Source of the DNA: Plasmodiophora brassicae
Lineage: Eukaryota > Endomyxa: Phytomyxea > Phytomyxea > Plasmodiophorida
Length of the DNA stretch: 64,000 bases
Direction of reading: 5' to 3'
Assembly (NCBI GenBank): GCA_036867785.1
Contig: CP145410.1
Location: 1,550,001-1,614,000, forward strand
A program made the translations under genes and the position numbers. The notes below the pieces were generated by a model. The model saw only the letters and a program-made list of their open reading frames with translations, was not told the origin of the DNA and ran no database searches. Position 1 is the stretch's first letter, and each line of letters opens with the position of its first letter. Below, in pieces: positions 1 through 9,475 of the stretch.

Positions 1-375
1 GAAGTTAGTCGCATCGTTAATCCGGTCGCCTACGAACTCCTGCTCCCGGCATCCTTCCGCATCCACAACGTCTTCCACGCATCCCAACTGGAACCGTACG
101 TCCCGAACGTGATACCCCATCGTGTGCAGCCTCCGCCACCCCCGATTCTGCTCGACGACGACGACCAACCGCTGTTCATCGTGAAGGAGGTCCTGGACTC
201 TCGATATCGTGCTGGTAAGCTGCAGTATTATATCGACTGGGAAGGCTACCCTGCATCCGAGCGCACCTGGGAACCCGCCTCCAACTTGCAGGGCACCGGC
301 GGATTCGATCGCCTGCTCGCGGCATTCCACGCTCGGTACCCAGACAAGCCCGGACCCCGTCTTCGACGCCCGTAA
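1..375 (+). mobile_element. Ty3/Gypsy chromovirus, 3' end of pol with chromodomain
   Basis: The window opens inside an open frame that runs to a stop at 373-375. Its first ~35 residues resemble the integrase C-terminal strand region, ending in the FHxSQLxPY-type signature (FHASQLEPYV). A proline and aspartate spacer follows, then a chromodomain at about residues 58-110 with its aromatic cage pattern (Y-x-I-x-W-x-G-Y ... E-x-T-W-E-P). Chromodomains at the integrase tail define chromoviruses and in that family are thought to steer integration to marked chromatin. The element begins outside the window, so its length and state cannot be judged; the part visible here reads openly to its stop. Confidence 0.9.
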
Positions 376-555
376 AAGGGGACTATTATGTCACGGTCGA
401 GTCGCTGTCTTGGCGACTCAGCCGGCACCTAATTGGGCTCCTCCGCAGCGCACTACTACAATAAACGTCCACGGCGTTGGACCGACCTCAGTCGGTCAAT
501 CCGTGTGGTTGACACATCTTGCTCTGTCGTCACATAAACCGCAGGCTATTGCTGG
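374..555 (+). mobile_element. Chromovirus polypurine tract and start of 3' LTR
   Basis: Immediately after the pol stop comes a purine run (AAAAGGGGA, 374-382), where plus-strand priming would be expected. A TGTCACG start at about 388 matches the TGTCACG opening common to chromovirus LTRs. An AATAAA-like stretch lies near 460. The 3' edge of the LTR is not resolved: no partner LTR is in the window, and the next gene's stop lies at 556, so 555 is only an upper guess. Confidence 0.5.
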
Positions 556-2331
556 TTAAGAGTTCTTCCCGATACTAGAGTTGCTGTCCACATTGAAGTA
601 CTGGAACTGGTATGTGATGGATGACGGCGCACTTATCGCGCTGCTCGGATGACTGCTTAAGGTCGGTCGGACAAGAACGGAGCCAGTCGAGCTAGGCCTT
701 GGCGCCTCCAGCCAGTCGTCCAAGAGGCTGTCGCCATTCGTGGCGAAGTTTGCATACGGGCCTGCAGCATTCCCATCCCCATCGGCAATATTTGCATTGT
801 GGACGGGAGACCCGCCTGGCTGAACTCCATGTCCATCGATAGCCATGGAGGCCTGTGTCGTATGTTGCATCGGCATGCCGTTGTACGTGCCCACCCGCGC
901 ATTCAAGAAGCATAGCACGCCGAACACGATTGCACCCGCGATGGCAGCGCCGACGGCATAGACGTAATGCTCCTTCAGAAATTGCCACGCCATCCTGCCA
1001 TCTTCCATAGCCGTACCCTCCAGCGCCTCTCGCAGCGGGCGAGTCGATGCAGACGGCATGTTCGGAACCATTTCGACAGGCGGTACGGTTCCCTGCGGAC
1101 CTGGTCCACCTGCTGCAGGTTTTCGCGCTGACGTTGGCCTTGGCCGCTGCATGCTTGTTCGAGTGGTCGTGACAAATGTACGTGATAAACGCCGCGATTG
1201 CGTCCGTGCAAGCCGAGCTGTGATCATTCTTGCCGCAGCCGTGCTACTACTTGTGCCGAGTCGAGGCACTTTCGCAACTGGCGATGACGACGTTCGCGAG
1301 CGCCGTCGACGTGCAGATGACATCGTCGATGGTGCAGTACTGCTGACGCCATGGGCGACTTGGCACCGGGGCATTGCCGATGCGGGCGGATAGGATTTCA
1401 GGAACGACGCCGACGATGTGGGTGGTGGCGCAGGAATGCATGACAGCGTTACTCCAGGATTCATGGTCCAGATCCTAGAATGGTGCGATTCCCTCAGTTC
1501 ACAGCATAGCTGCCCAGAAGCCTATAAGGGTCTTCACATGGAGTTGTTGATGGATGTCAGCGGGTCGAATAGATCGCCCGGCATTGATGTGAGGTTGTTG
1601 TAATACAGCTGGAGGTCCTGCAGATGGGACAGGCTTCGGAAGGATCCCGACTGCACCGTTGCCAAACTGTTGCGCTGCAAGGCCCTGTCCCGGATGGTCG
1701 CATCGTTCATGAGAATATGTCGCTGTCATGCATGCGGACACGTATGAGAACGCACAGGGTCACCAACTCGGATAGGCCATCGAACGCGCCCGCTGAGATC
1801 AACGTCAACGCGTTGCCGTTCAGGTACCTGGACGGATGGTCATGCACAACCGCCAACGGGGACCTGACACGCCAGCACTGCTGGCCACGTACAATGCCCT
1901 GAGCGATGACAACGCCACAAAGGTGCCGCTGGGTATTGTCGTGATTGCATTCCCCGATAGGTTCCTAAAATACAGGTTTGACCCCGCTCGCATGAGCCAT
2001 ACCAGCTCCGCATAGCCCGGAGCATGAAACACCTACAGGGTCCGGATGCCTGTCAGGCCCGCGAACCATGTCGAATTGATGGCGACCAGACGGGGCTGAC
2101 CGCTTAGTGCTCTGAAACAATCGTGACCGCCGGCCTGTCAGTATATCCAGATCGAGCAGATACATCGATCGAGTGTTACATGGTGGCCGTCGTGTTCGCA
2201 GCACGACAGGCGGTCGGGTACCAAGAGCACATGTTCGCCTGGACGCCGGCGCAACGCAGAAGCAGGCCGACGAACGTCGCCCGCATAATCAGACGGCCGG
2301 GCGCGAAACGCATCATGACGCCCATGGCCAT
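556..2331 (-). CDS. Leucine-rich repeat single-pass membrane protein
   Basis: Six exons can be joined: 2331-2180, 2111-2037, 1964-1893, 1827-1756, 1684-1538 and 1474-556, giving about 478 aa. The start encodes a signal peptide and a short cysteine-bearing cap (C-x5-C). Leucine-rich repeats of the typical LxxLxLxxNxLTxI..F form follow, then a proline/cysteine cap beginning NPGVTLSC. A low-complexity Ser/Arg/Pro stretch leads to one membrane helix (roughly VYAVGAAIAGAIVFGVLCF) and a ~100-residue tail without a kinase domain. Every mapped intron (63-72 bases) is in phase 2 and falls at the same place in the repeat. It is probably a cell-surface recognition or adhesion protein; ligand unknown. 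The exact ATG among 2331, 2325, 2316 and 2286 is uncertain. Confidence 0.75.
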
Positions 2332-2637
2332 AAGCGGCCCCAAGATATGGTACAGCCGGATGGTATCTTCCGCCGAGATATTGGATTCACGACGTACACT
2401 GGTGGACGCATGCCCCCTGCGGGTGCCATTGAACCTACCGGCTGGCTCGTGTGATGTATTGACGTTACACAATGGGGCGCTGGCCACGAAACATGCGACG
2501 GATAGTGTAGACACGCCTGTGAGGGGTTCGCCATGGACAACAACAACAAGAACAACAATGGACTGACGACTGTCGAACAGGCAGGGACCGATGGTGAGCG
2601 TTGCCGATGAAGGAATGCCCACCAGTGTGCGGGAGGA

Positions 2638-2946
2638 TCATCCCCAGATGGACGCGATATGGTCGTACTGCCCGATGCGCGCCGACGTCGGCGAATGCGA
2701 CGGGCGATTCGTGAGGACCAGCTCGTCCTGCCGGATCTTGGTCAACAACGCCTTCAGGGCTAGGTTCGGGTAGACCGCCGTCAGGTCCAGCGGCAGACCG
2801 GTCAGCGGCGAGAACCCACGGTTCGCCTGGCGGAGCATCTCCAGCGACGACCGATCGTAGGTGACCCCATCCTGGGCGACCACTGGGTCCCGCATGAGCG
2901 CCCCCGTTATCGGACAATGGAATTCCTCTGGCAGCGTCGATGACAT
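2638..2946 (-). CDS. Small stand-alone U-box protein
   Basis: Starting from the ATG at 2946 the protein is 102 aa, and almost all of it is a U-box (about residues 5-78). It begins LPEEFHCPITGALMRDPVV and carries the DGxTYDR..L and SPLTGLPL signatures. U-boxes bind E2 enzymes and confer E3 ubiquitin-ligase activity. No substrate-binding domain is attached in this frame, and the ~25 residues after the domain show nothing recognisable. The frame stays open upstream to a GTG at 3018, so a longer N-terminus from an unseen upstream exon is possible. A TATA-like TAATATATG lies near 3090-3100 on this strand. Domain identity is firm; completeness is less so. Confidence 0.72.
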   Translation of the reverse strand: MSSTLPEEFHCPITGALMRDPVVAQDGVTYDRSSLEMLRQANRGFSPLTGLPLDLTAVYPNLALKALLTKIRQDELVLTNRPSHSPTSARIGQYDHIASIWG

Positions 2947-3154
2947 CCAGGCCGATGGCGACGGAACCGCCGGGATGGACCAGACTGGGTCGGAGGTCCA
3001 CGATGGCGTCACAGGCACCGATGCGGGCCGCGGCGGCAGCAGCGACGTCGACGACCCTCGACCCGACGATGTGTTCTGCGATCCCGGACGCGCCCATATA
3101 TTACCTAGCAGAGAGCAGCACCCACCGGTCAGTCAGGCAGCGCATCGAGGGCGG

Positions 3155-4975
3155 TCATTCGTCACCTAGCAGAGATGACGACGCAGGTGTCAGCGGGGTC
3201 GGTGCACACATGGTCGGCACAGGCGACGGGCACGGCGACGACGGCAGCGACACGGACGCTGCCGGCGGCGGCGGGGTCCACATGTGCAGGGCGGTCTCGT
3301 ACCCGGGCAGCAGCATGACGTGCGGGTTGTGCGGGTGATCGGCCGCCAGCGCGAAGATGTTCTCGTGTCGCCTCAGCAGCTTCTTCAGGCCGCCGTACCG
3401 CGTCTTCAGCATCGCCGGCAGCGAGTGGTTGTTCGTCGCGCTGTGCATCAGTGATCCCATCTTGCCGACCGTCACGACGCCATCGTTCTCGCGCAGGATC
3501 TGCACGACCAGCTCGACCAGGTCGCGTTCGCTGATGTCGGGCATGTCGAACTCGCCCGCCTGCAGAATGTGCCGCGTCATCAGCGACAGGTCACCGGTCA
3601 GGCTGTACGACGCGGGCACATGGACGGTCAGGCGCGGCGTCGCCGTCGTCGTCGTCGACGCTCCGTACTTGGCCATGGTGCCGGGTATGAGACGGACGAG
3701 TAGGTCGGCGACGGCGGCGGCCGAGGCGGCGGCGTTCCGCAGGATGGTGACCGCCAGACGCGACTGTTCGGTCAGCTGCGAGCGAATGTGGGCGGCCGAC
3801 CGGCGCGACAACGACGCTGTCAAGTTGTGCGACGGGTTCGTCGGGTCGATGACGTTCAGCAGGCGGCCCGTGAAGACGGCATCGGCCGGCGACGACGACG
3901 ACGTGCCGTACCGGGCGGCGAGCTGCTTGCTGACCAGCGGCTGCACGTTGCTGGGGAACGCGGTCGGATGCTGGCGCACGGGTTCGCTCGTCCTGGGCAG
4001 GCCATGCAGGTAGACGGGGCCGTACAGGTCCCAGGCGTGCCTGTCCCAGTCGAACGCGGCCAGGTACTGCCAGAGCATGACCAGGGCGTCCATCGGTTGC
4101 CGTATGACGTCATGGTACGCGTTGAAGACGGTCAGGACCAGGCAGCGCACGACGTACGACGTCAGCATACCGTGCTGGGCGTCAATGATACGAGCGTCGT
4201 GGCGAGCCCAGGCCTTGCACAGCAGGACGGAGCGCTTGAACAGGTGCTGCTGGTCGACGAGACGGTCGACCTCCTCGAACAGGGCGCAGGTCGACAACCC
4301 GTGCGACACGTTGGCGCTGATCTCGAAGGTGAGGTCGGCGACGCGCGCCCGAATGACCTTAGCAGCATCGGGCGTGTTCCCAGAAACCAGGTCGGCATGC
4401 GACACGTGCAGGCCGGCGTGGGCGGGAGAATCGGGCGTACCAGGGCGGGTCAGGGCCTTCAGGGCGCGCTGTCCCCACGTCTTCTGGTGGTTGTGCGTGA
4501 AGAACGCGCACACGTTGATGTCGGCATCGGGCAAGTACGTCTTCAGCGCCAGGGACCCGTACGGGAAGATCTTGGCGCCCAGCGACTTGCGGATCAACGA
4601 TTCGATATACGACAGGACCTGCATGCGGTGCGCGTCCGAGGCGGGCGTCGGTGTGATCTCAGACATTAGCTGATGGAGCGGCGCGGCACACCATCTGGAT
4701 ATCGGCGACGACAGCGACGAATCGATGGTGGCGTCATAGGTCGACGACGTCGCGGTCGCAGTTGATACTGGACTGGAATCGGCCCAGCAGCAGCCGTTGC
4801 TCGACAATTCCGGCGGCGTTGGGGACAGGGGTGCCGGCGAGGTGGGCGGTGAGGGTGCGGGTGGTCCGCCCGACATTGATGAGAGCGGGACGAGCTGGGA
4901 GACGAACTCGGGCGCGCCGACATGCAGGTCATGGTAGACGGCGGCCGCATCGGGGCCGTGCAGGTCGGTGCCCAT
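3155..4975 (-). CDS. Non-canonical poly(A) polymerase-like nucleotidyltransferase
   Basis: One exon encodes 606 aa from the ATG at 4975. The nucleotidyltransferase core has the GS motif in FPYGSLALKTYLPDADINV (about residues 138-154) followed by two aspartates of a D-x-D pair (150, 152). The central PAP-like region (VDRLVDQQHLFKRSVLL, then KAW and HGMLTSYVVRCLV) closely follows the pattern of plant nucleotidyltransferase proteins of the TRF4/PAP-associated group. At the expected third catalytic carboxylate there is Glu (about 218, FEIS) rather than Asp. After residue ~480 a ~75-residue segment looks like a small winged-helix or LOTUS-type module. It likely adds nucleotides to RNA 3' ends; substrate unknown. 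Confidence 0.78.
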   Translation of the reverse strand: MGTDLHGPDAAAVYHDLHVGAPEFVSQLVPLSSMSGGPPAPSPPTSPAPLSPTPPELSSNGCCWADSSPVSTATATSSTYDATIDSSLSSPISRWCAAPLHQLMSEITPTPASDAHRMQVLSYIESLIRKSLGAKIFPYGSLALKTYLPDADINVCAFFTHNHQKTWGQRALKALTRPGTPDSPAHAGLHVSHADLVSGNTPDAAKVIRARVADLTFEISANVSHGLSTCALFEEVDRLVDQQHLFKRSVLLCKAWARHDARIIDAQHGMLTSYVVRCLVLTVFNAYHDVIRQPMDALVMLWQYLAAFDWDRHAWDLYGPVYLHGLPRTSEPVRQHPTAFPSNVQPLVSKQLAARYGTSSSSPADAVFTGRLLNVIDPTNPSHNLTASLSRRSAAHIRSQLTEQSRLAVTILRNAAASAAAVADLLVRLIPGTMAKYGASTTTTATPRLTVHVPASYSLTGDLSLMTRHILQAGEFDMPDISERDLVELVVQILRENDGVVTVGKMGSLMHSATNNHSLPAMLKTRYGGLKKLLRRHENIFALAADHPHNPHVMLLPGYETALHMWTPPPPAASVSLPSSPCPSPVPTMCAPTPLTPASSSLLGDE

Positions 4976-6162
4976 ATGGGGCGACGACGTCGACGACGAC
5001 AGCGCTGGACTGCAGTGGCAGTTCAAGGACCACCGGTGGTATCAATGACGGAGTCCCGCGGCGGCGTCGGCATCCAATGGCCACGGCGGCACCGCCTAAC
5101 CCTGCTGCATCTATTATTAGGTGGCCCCCCGTCCAGCCCCGGGTTACCAATGCTGCACTGTGTGACGGCGGCGCAGTCGGCGGCAGTCCCCCCACGCTCT
5201 TTTATGCCCCCCGGGCCCCCAGTCGCGGTGCCGATTCCCGACCCTACGGCACAACCTGCAGTTCCGTCCCGTCGCCGTCGCACCAGGTATACAACTGTGG
5301 AATACGCGGTCGCCAATGACGCTGCTGAGTTCCACGAGCACCCGGTGCCTTCGTTCAGCAACGTCCCGATCTGCCCCAACGTTGTGTATGTGATCGTGCA
5401 TGCACAGCGTCGACGACGTCGTGCATCCAGCCTGCAAATGCCCCTAGTCGGCAGGGACGGCGGCCGTGGGCTGCGCCGCACGGGTACATCGCTAGCTCGT
5501 TGGGCAACCCGCGCCACATACCTATGCAATACAGAGTTTATCGCCATGTTAGCCACATTCAAATTGTACTGGAGGCTGTGACTAAACTAAGTCACATGTG
5601 ACTAAAGTGTGAGCAAATAGGAATAATCGTCCCAGGACAGAGTTGCCCGACACTGATAGGGGCGACCTTGTCTAGTGTGGTCATCTGCACCTTACAGGAC
5701 CTTTTCGTTTCGTTTCGAGACGCAACAATCAACTGTCAGTACTGTGGTTCATGACCTATTTAATGACCTCCGGTGATAAATTAAACGGTCTCGGTGAGGC
5801 CAGTTTGCTGCACTGAACCGAACCTTCGTCAGAAGAGTCGTGGTAAAGACGACGACGATGCTAGGAGTATGAGCCCATGTCCACTGCCGAAGCTCTGACG
5901 GCGGCAAGTTCCTTGCAAGAGTTCGTCGACAGCGTTGATACCTCGAAAGCCGTAAACAGGAGTGTTAGGACGTACTTCTATCGGCGTACGTTGGCATATT
6001 TGTTCCTGGCTTCGTGTGAATACAGCGGGGTTTGGGAATTCGAGGATCGGAGTACCTACATGCATGGGTCCCACTCCCTGCCTCCCTCCCTCCCTCGCGA
6101 GGGCTGTCGGCGTATATTTTTTGCGCTGGCCGGGGTGTGTCGCGGCTTCAGACCGAGGCGGG
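4976..6162. other. 1.2-kb intergenic region
   Basis: I see no coding sequence with family support on either strand. Open frames here are GC-driven, overlap each other in several frames and lack motifs. The 3' part contains a perfect palindrome AGTCACATGTGACT (5590-5603, E-box core) and a CCTC-rich pyrimidine run near 6078-6097. A TATA-like GTATATTTTTT at about 6111-6121 lies some 45 bases before the TMEM258 start. Confidence 0.6.
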
Positions 6163-6470
6163 ATGTTGCGCGTCGTTGACCTGGATGTGTACACGGGGCC
6201 GGTGCCGCCGTCCCTGTTCGCCCCATTGTTCATGGTGTCTCTCGTATTCGGCATTGGCCTGCTCGCATATTTCTTCGTGTACGTCCTGCTGAACATGGCC
6301 CGCATCTGAACTTCCGTGTCCTGACGTTTTGGCCCTGGCACAGGTATGAGACAACGGTGAAGGCGAGCCGCCGGTCATTGATCCGCGAGATTGGCCTGGC
6401 CACGGTCGCGTCGTTTGCGCTCAGCACCGGCACTCTGTTCCTGTCCCTGTGGTTCGGCGTCTGGCTATGA
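6163..6470 (+). CDS. TMEM258: Oligosaccharyltransferase small subunit, TMEM258/Ost5 family
   Basis: Two exons, 6163-6278 and 6344-6470, encode 80 aa, the usual size for this family (human 79). Removing the 65-base intron joins FFVY to ETTVKASRR, which restores the conserved junction in TMEM258. The N-terminal YTGPVPPSLF corresponds to the family's YTSPVNPAVF, and two membrane helices follow (about residues 18-38 and 56-78). TMEM258 is an ER membrane subunit of the N-glycosylation oligosaccharyltransferase. The start is fixed by the TATA-like element at 6111 and by family length. Confidence 0.88.
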
Positions 6471-6542
6471 AGGCAATAATCCCAGTATACTCGGCATGCC
6501 TCCTCTCCCCCCACGCCTGATTCGGTCCCAACGTTTCGTCCG

Positions 6543-7440
6543 CTAGCGCATGGCCATCTGTGTATTGATGTACTGCACGAATGCGCGCGCCATGTCATTG
6601 TCGCGCAGGGCGCCGACTGCGCCCTTGCAATGTGCCAGGAAGTCGCGTCGCATGCGGTGCAATTCTTGGATGCTGACTGGACGGCACAGCCGTACCGGCA
6701 TCGTGCAGGCACCCGTGGCAATCGGCATGTCATACCGACCGGACGTGCATGCCTCATGGATGACCTTCACGATGGTCATCGTCGTGTCGGCAACGCTGGT
6801 CAGGTACCCAACGGGCTCAATGCGCGATACGTCCGTGCAGACCGTCGTCTTGAACGACCCCGGCGTCTCCATCAGTGTCTTGTAGACCGACTCGACCGGG
6901 ACGTCGTCGACGTCGTCCACCGTAAACAACGGCCGATCCCATCGTACGGAGGCGTTGGGCACCTCCAGCCGCCCGCACAGATCGTCGAACGCGGCTTGCG
7001 GGTACTGTTCCGAAGGGTGACGCTCGGATTCCCATTCGCGGCATCGCTCTACGCTGGTATTCACGAAGACGGTGCACTGTGTCGTGCGCAGGGCTCGCGC
7101 GCGGCAGTGCAACTCGTAGCGGAACCCTTTGATCGTATTCAGCGCATCAACAATGACAACCGTGCTCGCCGATAAGACTCGTTCAACAGCGGCGCGCAGG
7201 GCACTTCGTGCCTCACGCTCAGACGTGGATGACAGATATGCCGACCGCGTGATATGGGCGGATTCGTCCGTGACAACCTCGACGGCGCAGCCGCGTGCGA
7301 TCAGGTCGTCCCGGATACGGCGAGTAACGCGGCTGAACAGCGGCATTCAGCAAACGGGGCAGGCGACATCATGTCTGTTCGAGGCGCCGGGCGTACCTCT
7401 TTCCGCTGGACGGGTGGCCAACAATGACGACCAGAGGCAT
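6543..7440 (-). CDS. KTI12: KTI12, Elongator-associated P-loop protein
   Basis: Exons 7440-7397 and 7332-6543 (64-base intron) encode 277 aa, close to the yeast protein. The spliced N-terminus MPLVVIVGHPSSGKSRVTRR contains the P-loop GHPSSGKS exactly where KTI12 has it. Further family features are a DALN segment (VVIVDALNTIKGFRYEL) and the run CREWESER. KTI12 is needed for Elongator-dependent modification of the wobble uridine in tRNA and resembles PSTK, the tRNA kinase. The first exon is only 44 bases. The gene diverges from RPP40 across 84 bases. Confidence 0.9.
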
Positions 7441-7524
7441 GGCTGGATCGGGAGCGCCGCGTAACGCCTGGGCTGCACTTCACGGAGTCCGACACGGCGT
7501 CCGTGATGGGCCCGCCCCTGCACA
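7441..7524. promoter_or_regulatory. Shared divergent promoter, KTI12 / RPP40
   Basis: Only 84 bases separate the two start codons of oppositely oriented genes, so both must draw on this interval or on each other's 5' ends. I see no TATA-like element in it. Both genes act on tRNA (wobble modification, 5' processing), which makes co-regulation plausible but unproven. Confidence 0.6.
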
Positions 7525-8553
7525 ATGGAGGCCTTGCTGGGCATCCCGCCGCCGACCACCTCCCCGCCTCAACTGCAATGCACTATCAGGAATGCGCTCC
7601 CCGACCTCCAGCAATGCCCGCGCATAGCATTCCCACATGCCGTGCAAATGATCGCTCCTGTCCCGCAGTACCCTGCCGATGTCCATGAGAATGACGACAC
7701 GTTTTACTATCATGCCCAGCTACCGCTATCCGTATTGATCGGGGCACAGTTCCTGGACGAGTATGTGCGCCGCGGCACACTTGTTGCAATCTCGCATCCA
7801 GCCGCAATCGACCACGGCAACGTGGTTGCCGTTGCTCCAGGCGGCCGTCTTCTTCTATCCGTCGACGAGGCGACATTCACGACTGTGGGTCTCCCTGGCC
7901 GTCGATCCCGATCACACCCGGATAGGTACGACATCTCGATTGACATCAGGGCGGAGTCGTTTCGCCCTGGAAAACCGCTGTATACACGCGTACAGTGGTG
8001 CCTGAAGCACCGGTACCCGGACCCAATAGGTCTGCTGCTGTCTTATGCTGTCGACGGCCGATGCTCTCCGATATCGCTGCCCGACGGCTACTCTGCCGTT
8101 CGCCTGCCCGCATCGACACGCGTCTCATCGTCCGCGTATAATGGTGTCCCGGACGCGCTACTGCTCCCGCCTGGTGCGATCAGCAGCGACTGCCTCGCCG
8201 ACCTGTCCGACTGGATCGGGCATGTGACGCTCGGCGTCGGCGCAGCACATGATACGGGCGCATCCGGCCAGTGCGCCACCCTGAAGCAGGTCGGTCTCCT
8301 GCCACCGGACCTGCTTCTTCGTCGCCTGGCGGACGGCCGTGCACTGGTCGACTCCGGCCAATGCGACTGGGCCATCGTATCCGCCATCGGGTTCGAGGAC
8401 GCTCCCGTCTCCTGGATCACAAGCAGGGGCGGCCCGCTGGCCATCCATTCCTACGAATACGCCGGCGATCACCACTGCACGATCGTCATCCGTCGCCGCG
8501 ACCCGTCCTGCATCATCATGCAAGGCAGTGCGGCGCATGACCAATACAAATAG
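7525..8553 (+). CDS. RPP40: RNase P/MRP subunit p40
   Basis: A single exon from the ATG at 7525 encodes 342 aa, near the human length. Family landmarks are in order: FLDEYVRRGTLVAIS, the LLLSVDEATFTTVGLPG segment, DISIDIRAESFRPGKPLY followed by TRVQWCL, WIGHV, and near the C-terminus GFEDAPVSWITS, which corresponds to the human GFADSPVSW. RPP40 is a protein subunit of nuclear RNase P and MRP, which mature tRNA 5' ends and process pre-rRNA. No intron is needed to keep the alignment. It shares its promoter interval with KTI12. Confidence 0.88.
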   Translation: MEALLGIPPPTTSPPQLQCTIRNALPDLQQCPRIAFPHAVQMIAPVPQYPADVHENDDTFYYHAQLPLSVLIGAQFLDEYVRRGTLVAISHPAAIDHGNVVAVAPGGRLLLSVDEATFTTVGLPGRRSRSHPDRYDISIDIRAESFRPGKPLYTRVQWCLKHRYPDPIGLLLSYAVDGRCSPISLPDGYSAVRLPASTRVSSSAYNGVPDALLLPPGAISSDCLADLSDWIGHVTLGVGAAHDTGASGQCATLKQVGLLPPDLLLRRLADGRALVDSGQCDWAIVSAIGFEDAPVSWITSRGGPLAIHSYEYAGDHHCTIVIRRRDPSCIIMQGSAAHDQYK

Positions 8554-8724
8554 CGACACTTTGTGTGCCACTACAACTGTACCAGTAGGGCAGGCAGGCG
8601 GGAACGTTCCCCTTCACGGCCACCGGCCACTGCAGTGCGACTGACGCTGGCCGACGTCGCGTTCCCCCCCTGGGGTTCAATTAAAAATAGGTCCACGGCG
8701 TCCATCAGTCTGCCGCCGCGCGTT

Positions 8725-9443
8725 ATGTTGCGATTCGTCGCTGTCGTTGCCATCGGCGTCCTCGTCGCTGGCGTCGCCAGTGCCGGGGGCCCGTTGCTCG
8801 CCGTCCGCAAACACGTCGAACACGATGAGATCATGGGGATTGGCCGCCCGATGCACGTCACGATAACCGTGTACAACCTGGACGCGGCCGCGACGGTCTC
8901 GACCGTCACCGTCGACGACACGTCCGCCTGGCCAGCGTCGACCTACACCGTATCGAACGGGACGACGCGGGGCACGATTGCGTCCGTGGCCCCGTCGTCG
9001 TCCGCGGCGTTCTCCTTCACTGTGACGAGCAATGCGGAAACGACGTTGGGCCCGGTGCCCGCCGTCGTATCGTACTCCGTCGGCGGCGACGCCATTCGCG
9101 TGCAATCCACGCCCGCACCACGCCGACCCGTCGTCATACATTCTGAATCCGGGTACCACGGTAGGTTTAGGCGCGGTCCAATGGTGTCCTCGTCGTGGTG
9201 CTAAGCCCGCGTCGTAGATCTAACGTACGCACACCATTTGGAGTACGGCATCTTCGCTATCGTCGCCATCCTCATGTGCGGCATGCCCGCCTCCTACATC
9301 GTCTACGACCGACTCGTCATGACGCACGGTGCGGCCGCCCATCGCGCTGCTGCCCGCCTATCGTCCACCGTCCTGACTGGGGTCCAACAGGCATCCCGAC
9401 CAAGGTCCTGCAGGCTCAGCAGGTCCGCCCCAAGGCATTGTGA
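8725..9443 (+). CDS. SSR2: Translocon-associated protein subunit beta (TRAP-beta)
   Basis: Exons 8725-9160, 9218-9328 and 9391-9443 encode 199 aa (human about 183). There is a signal peptide (about residues 1-20), an immunoglobulin-like luminal domain rich in beta strands, and one C-terminal membrane helix (GIFAIVAILMCGMPASYIVY) with a short cytosolic tail. Introns of 57 and 62 bases join SESGYH to DLTYAHHLEYG and MTHG to IPTKVLQ. TRAP sits next to Sec61 in the ER and helps translocation of selected nascent chains. The subunit is absent from yeasts, which matters for placing this organism. The last intron is the least certain part. Confidence 0.82.
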
Positions 9444-9475
9444 GGAAACGCGGCACCAGTATACACCGCAGACGT

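Noticed and set aside
5590-5603. AGTCACATGTGACT palindrome as a regulatory site
   Set aside because: A 14-bp E-box palindrome is noted, but it is over 500 bases from the nearest start and no second copy was seen, so no role is claimed.
5877-6179. 88-100 aa open frame before TMEM258
   Set aside because: It lies upstream of and across the TATA-like element that serves TMEM258, overlaps the real start, and shows no motif.
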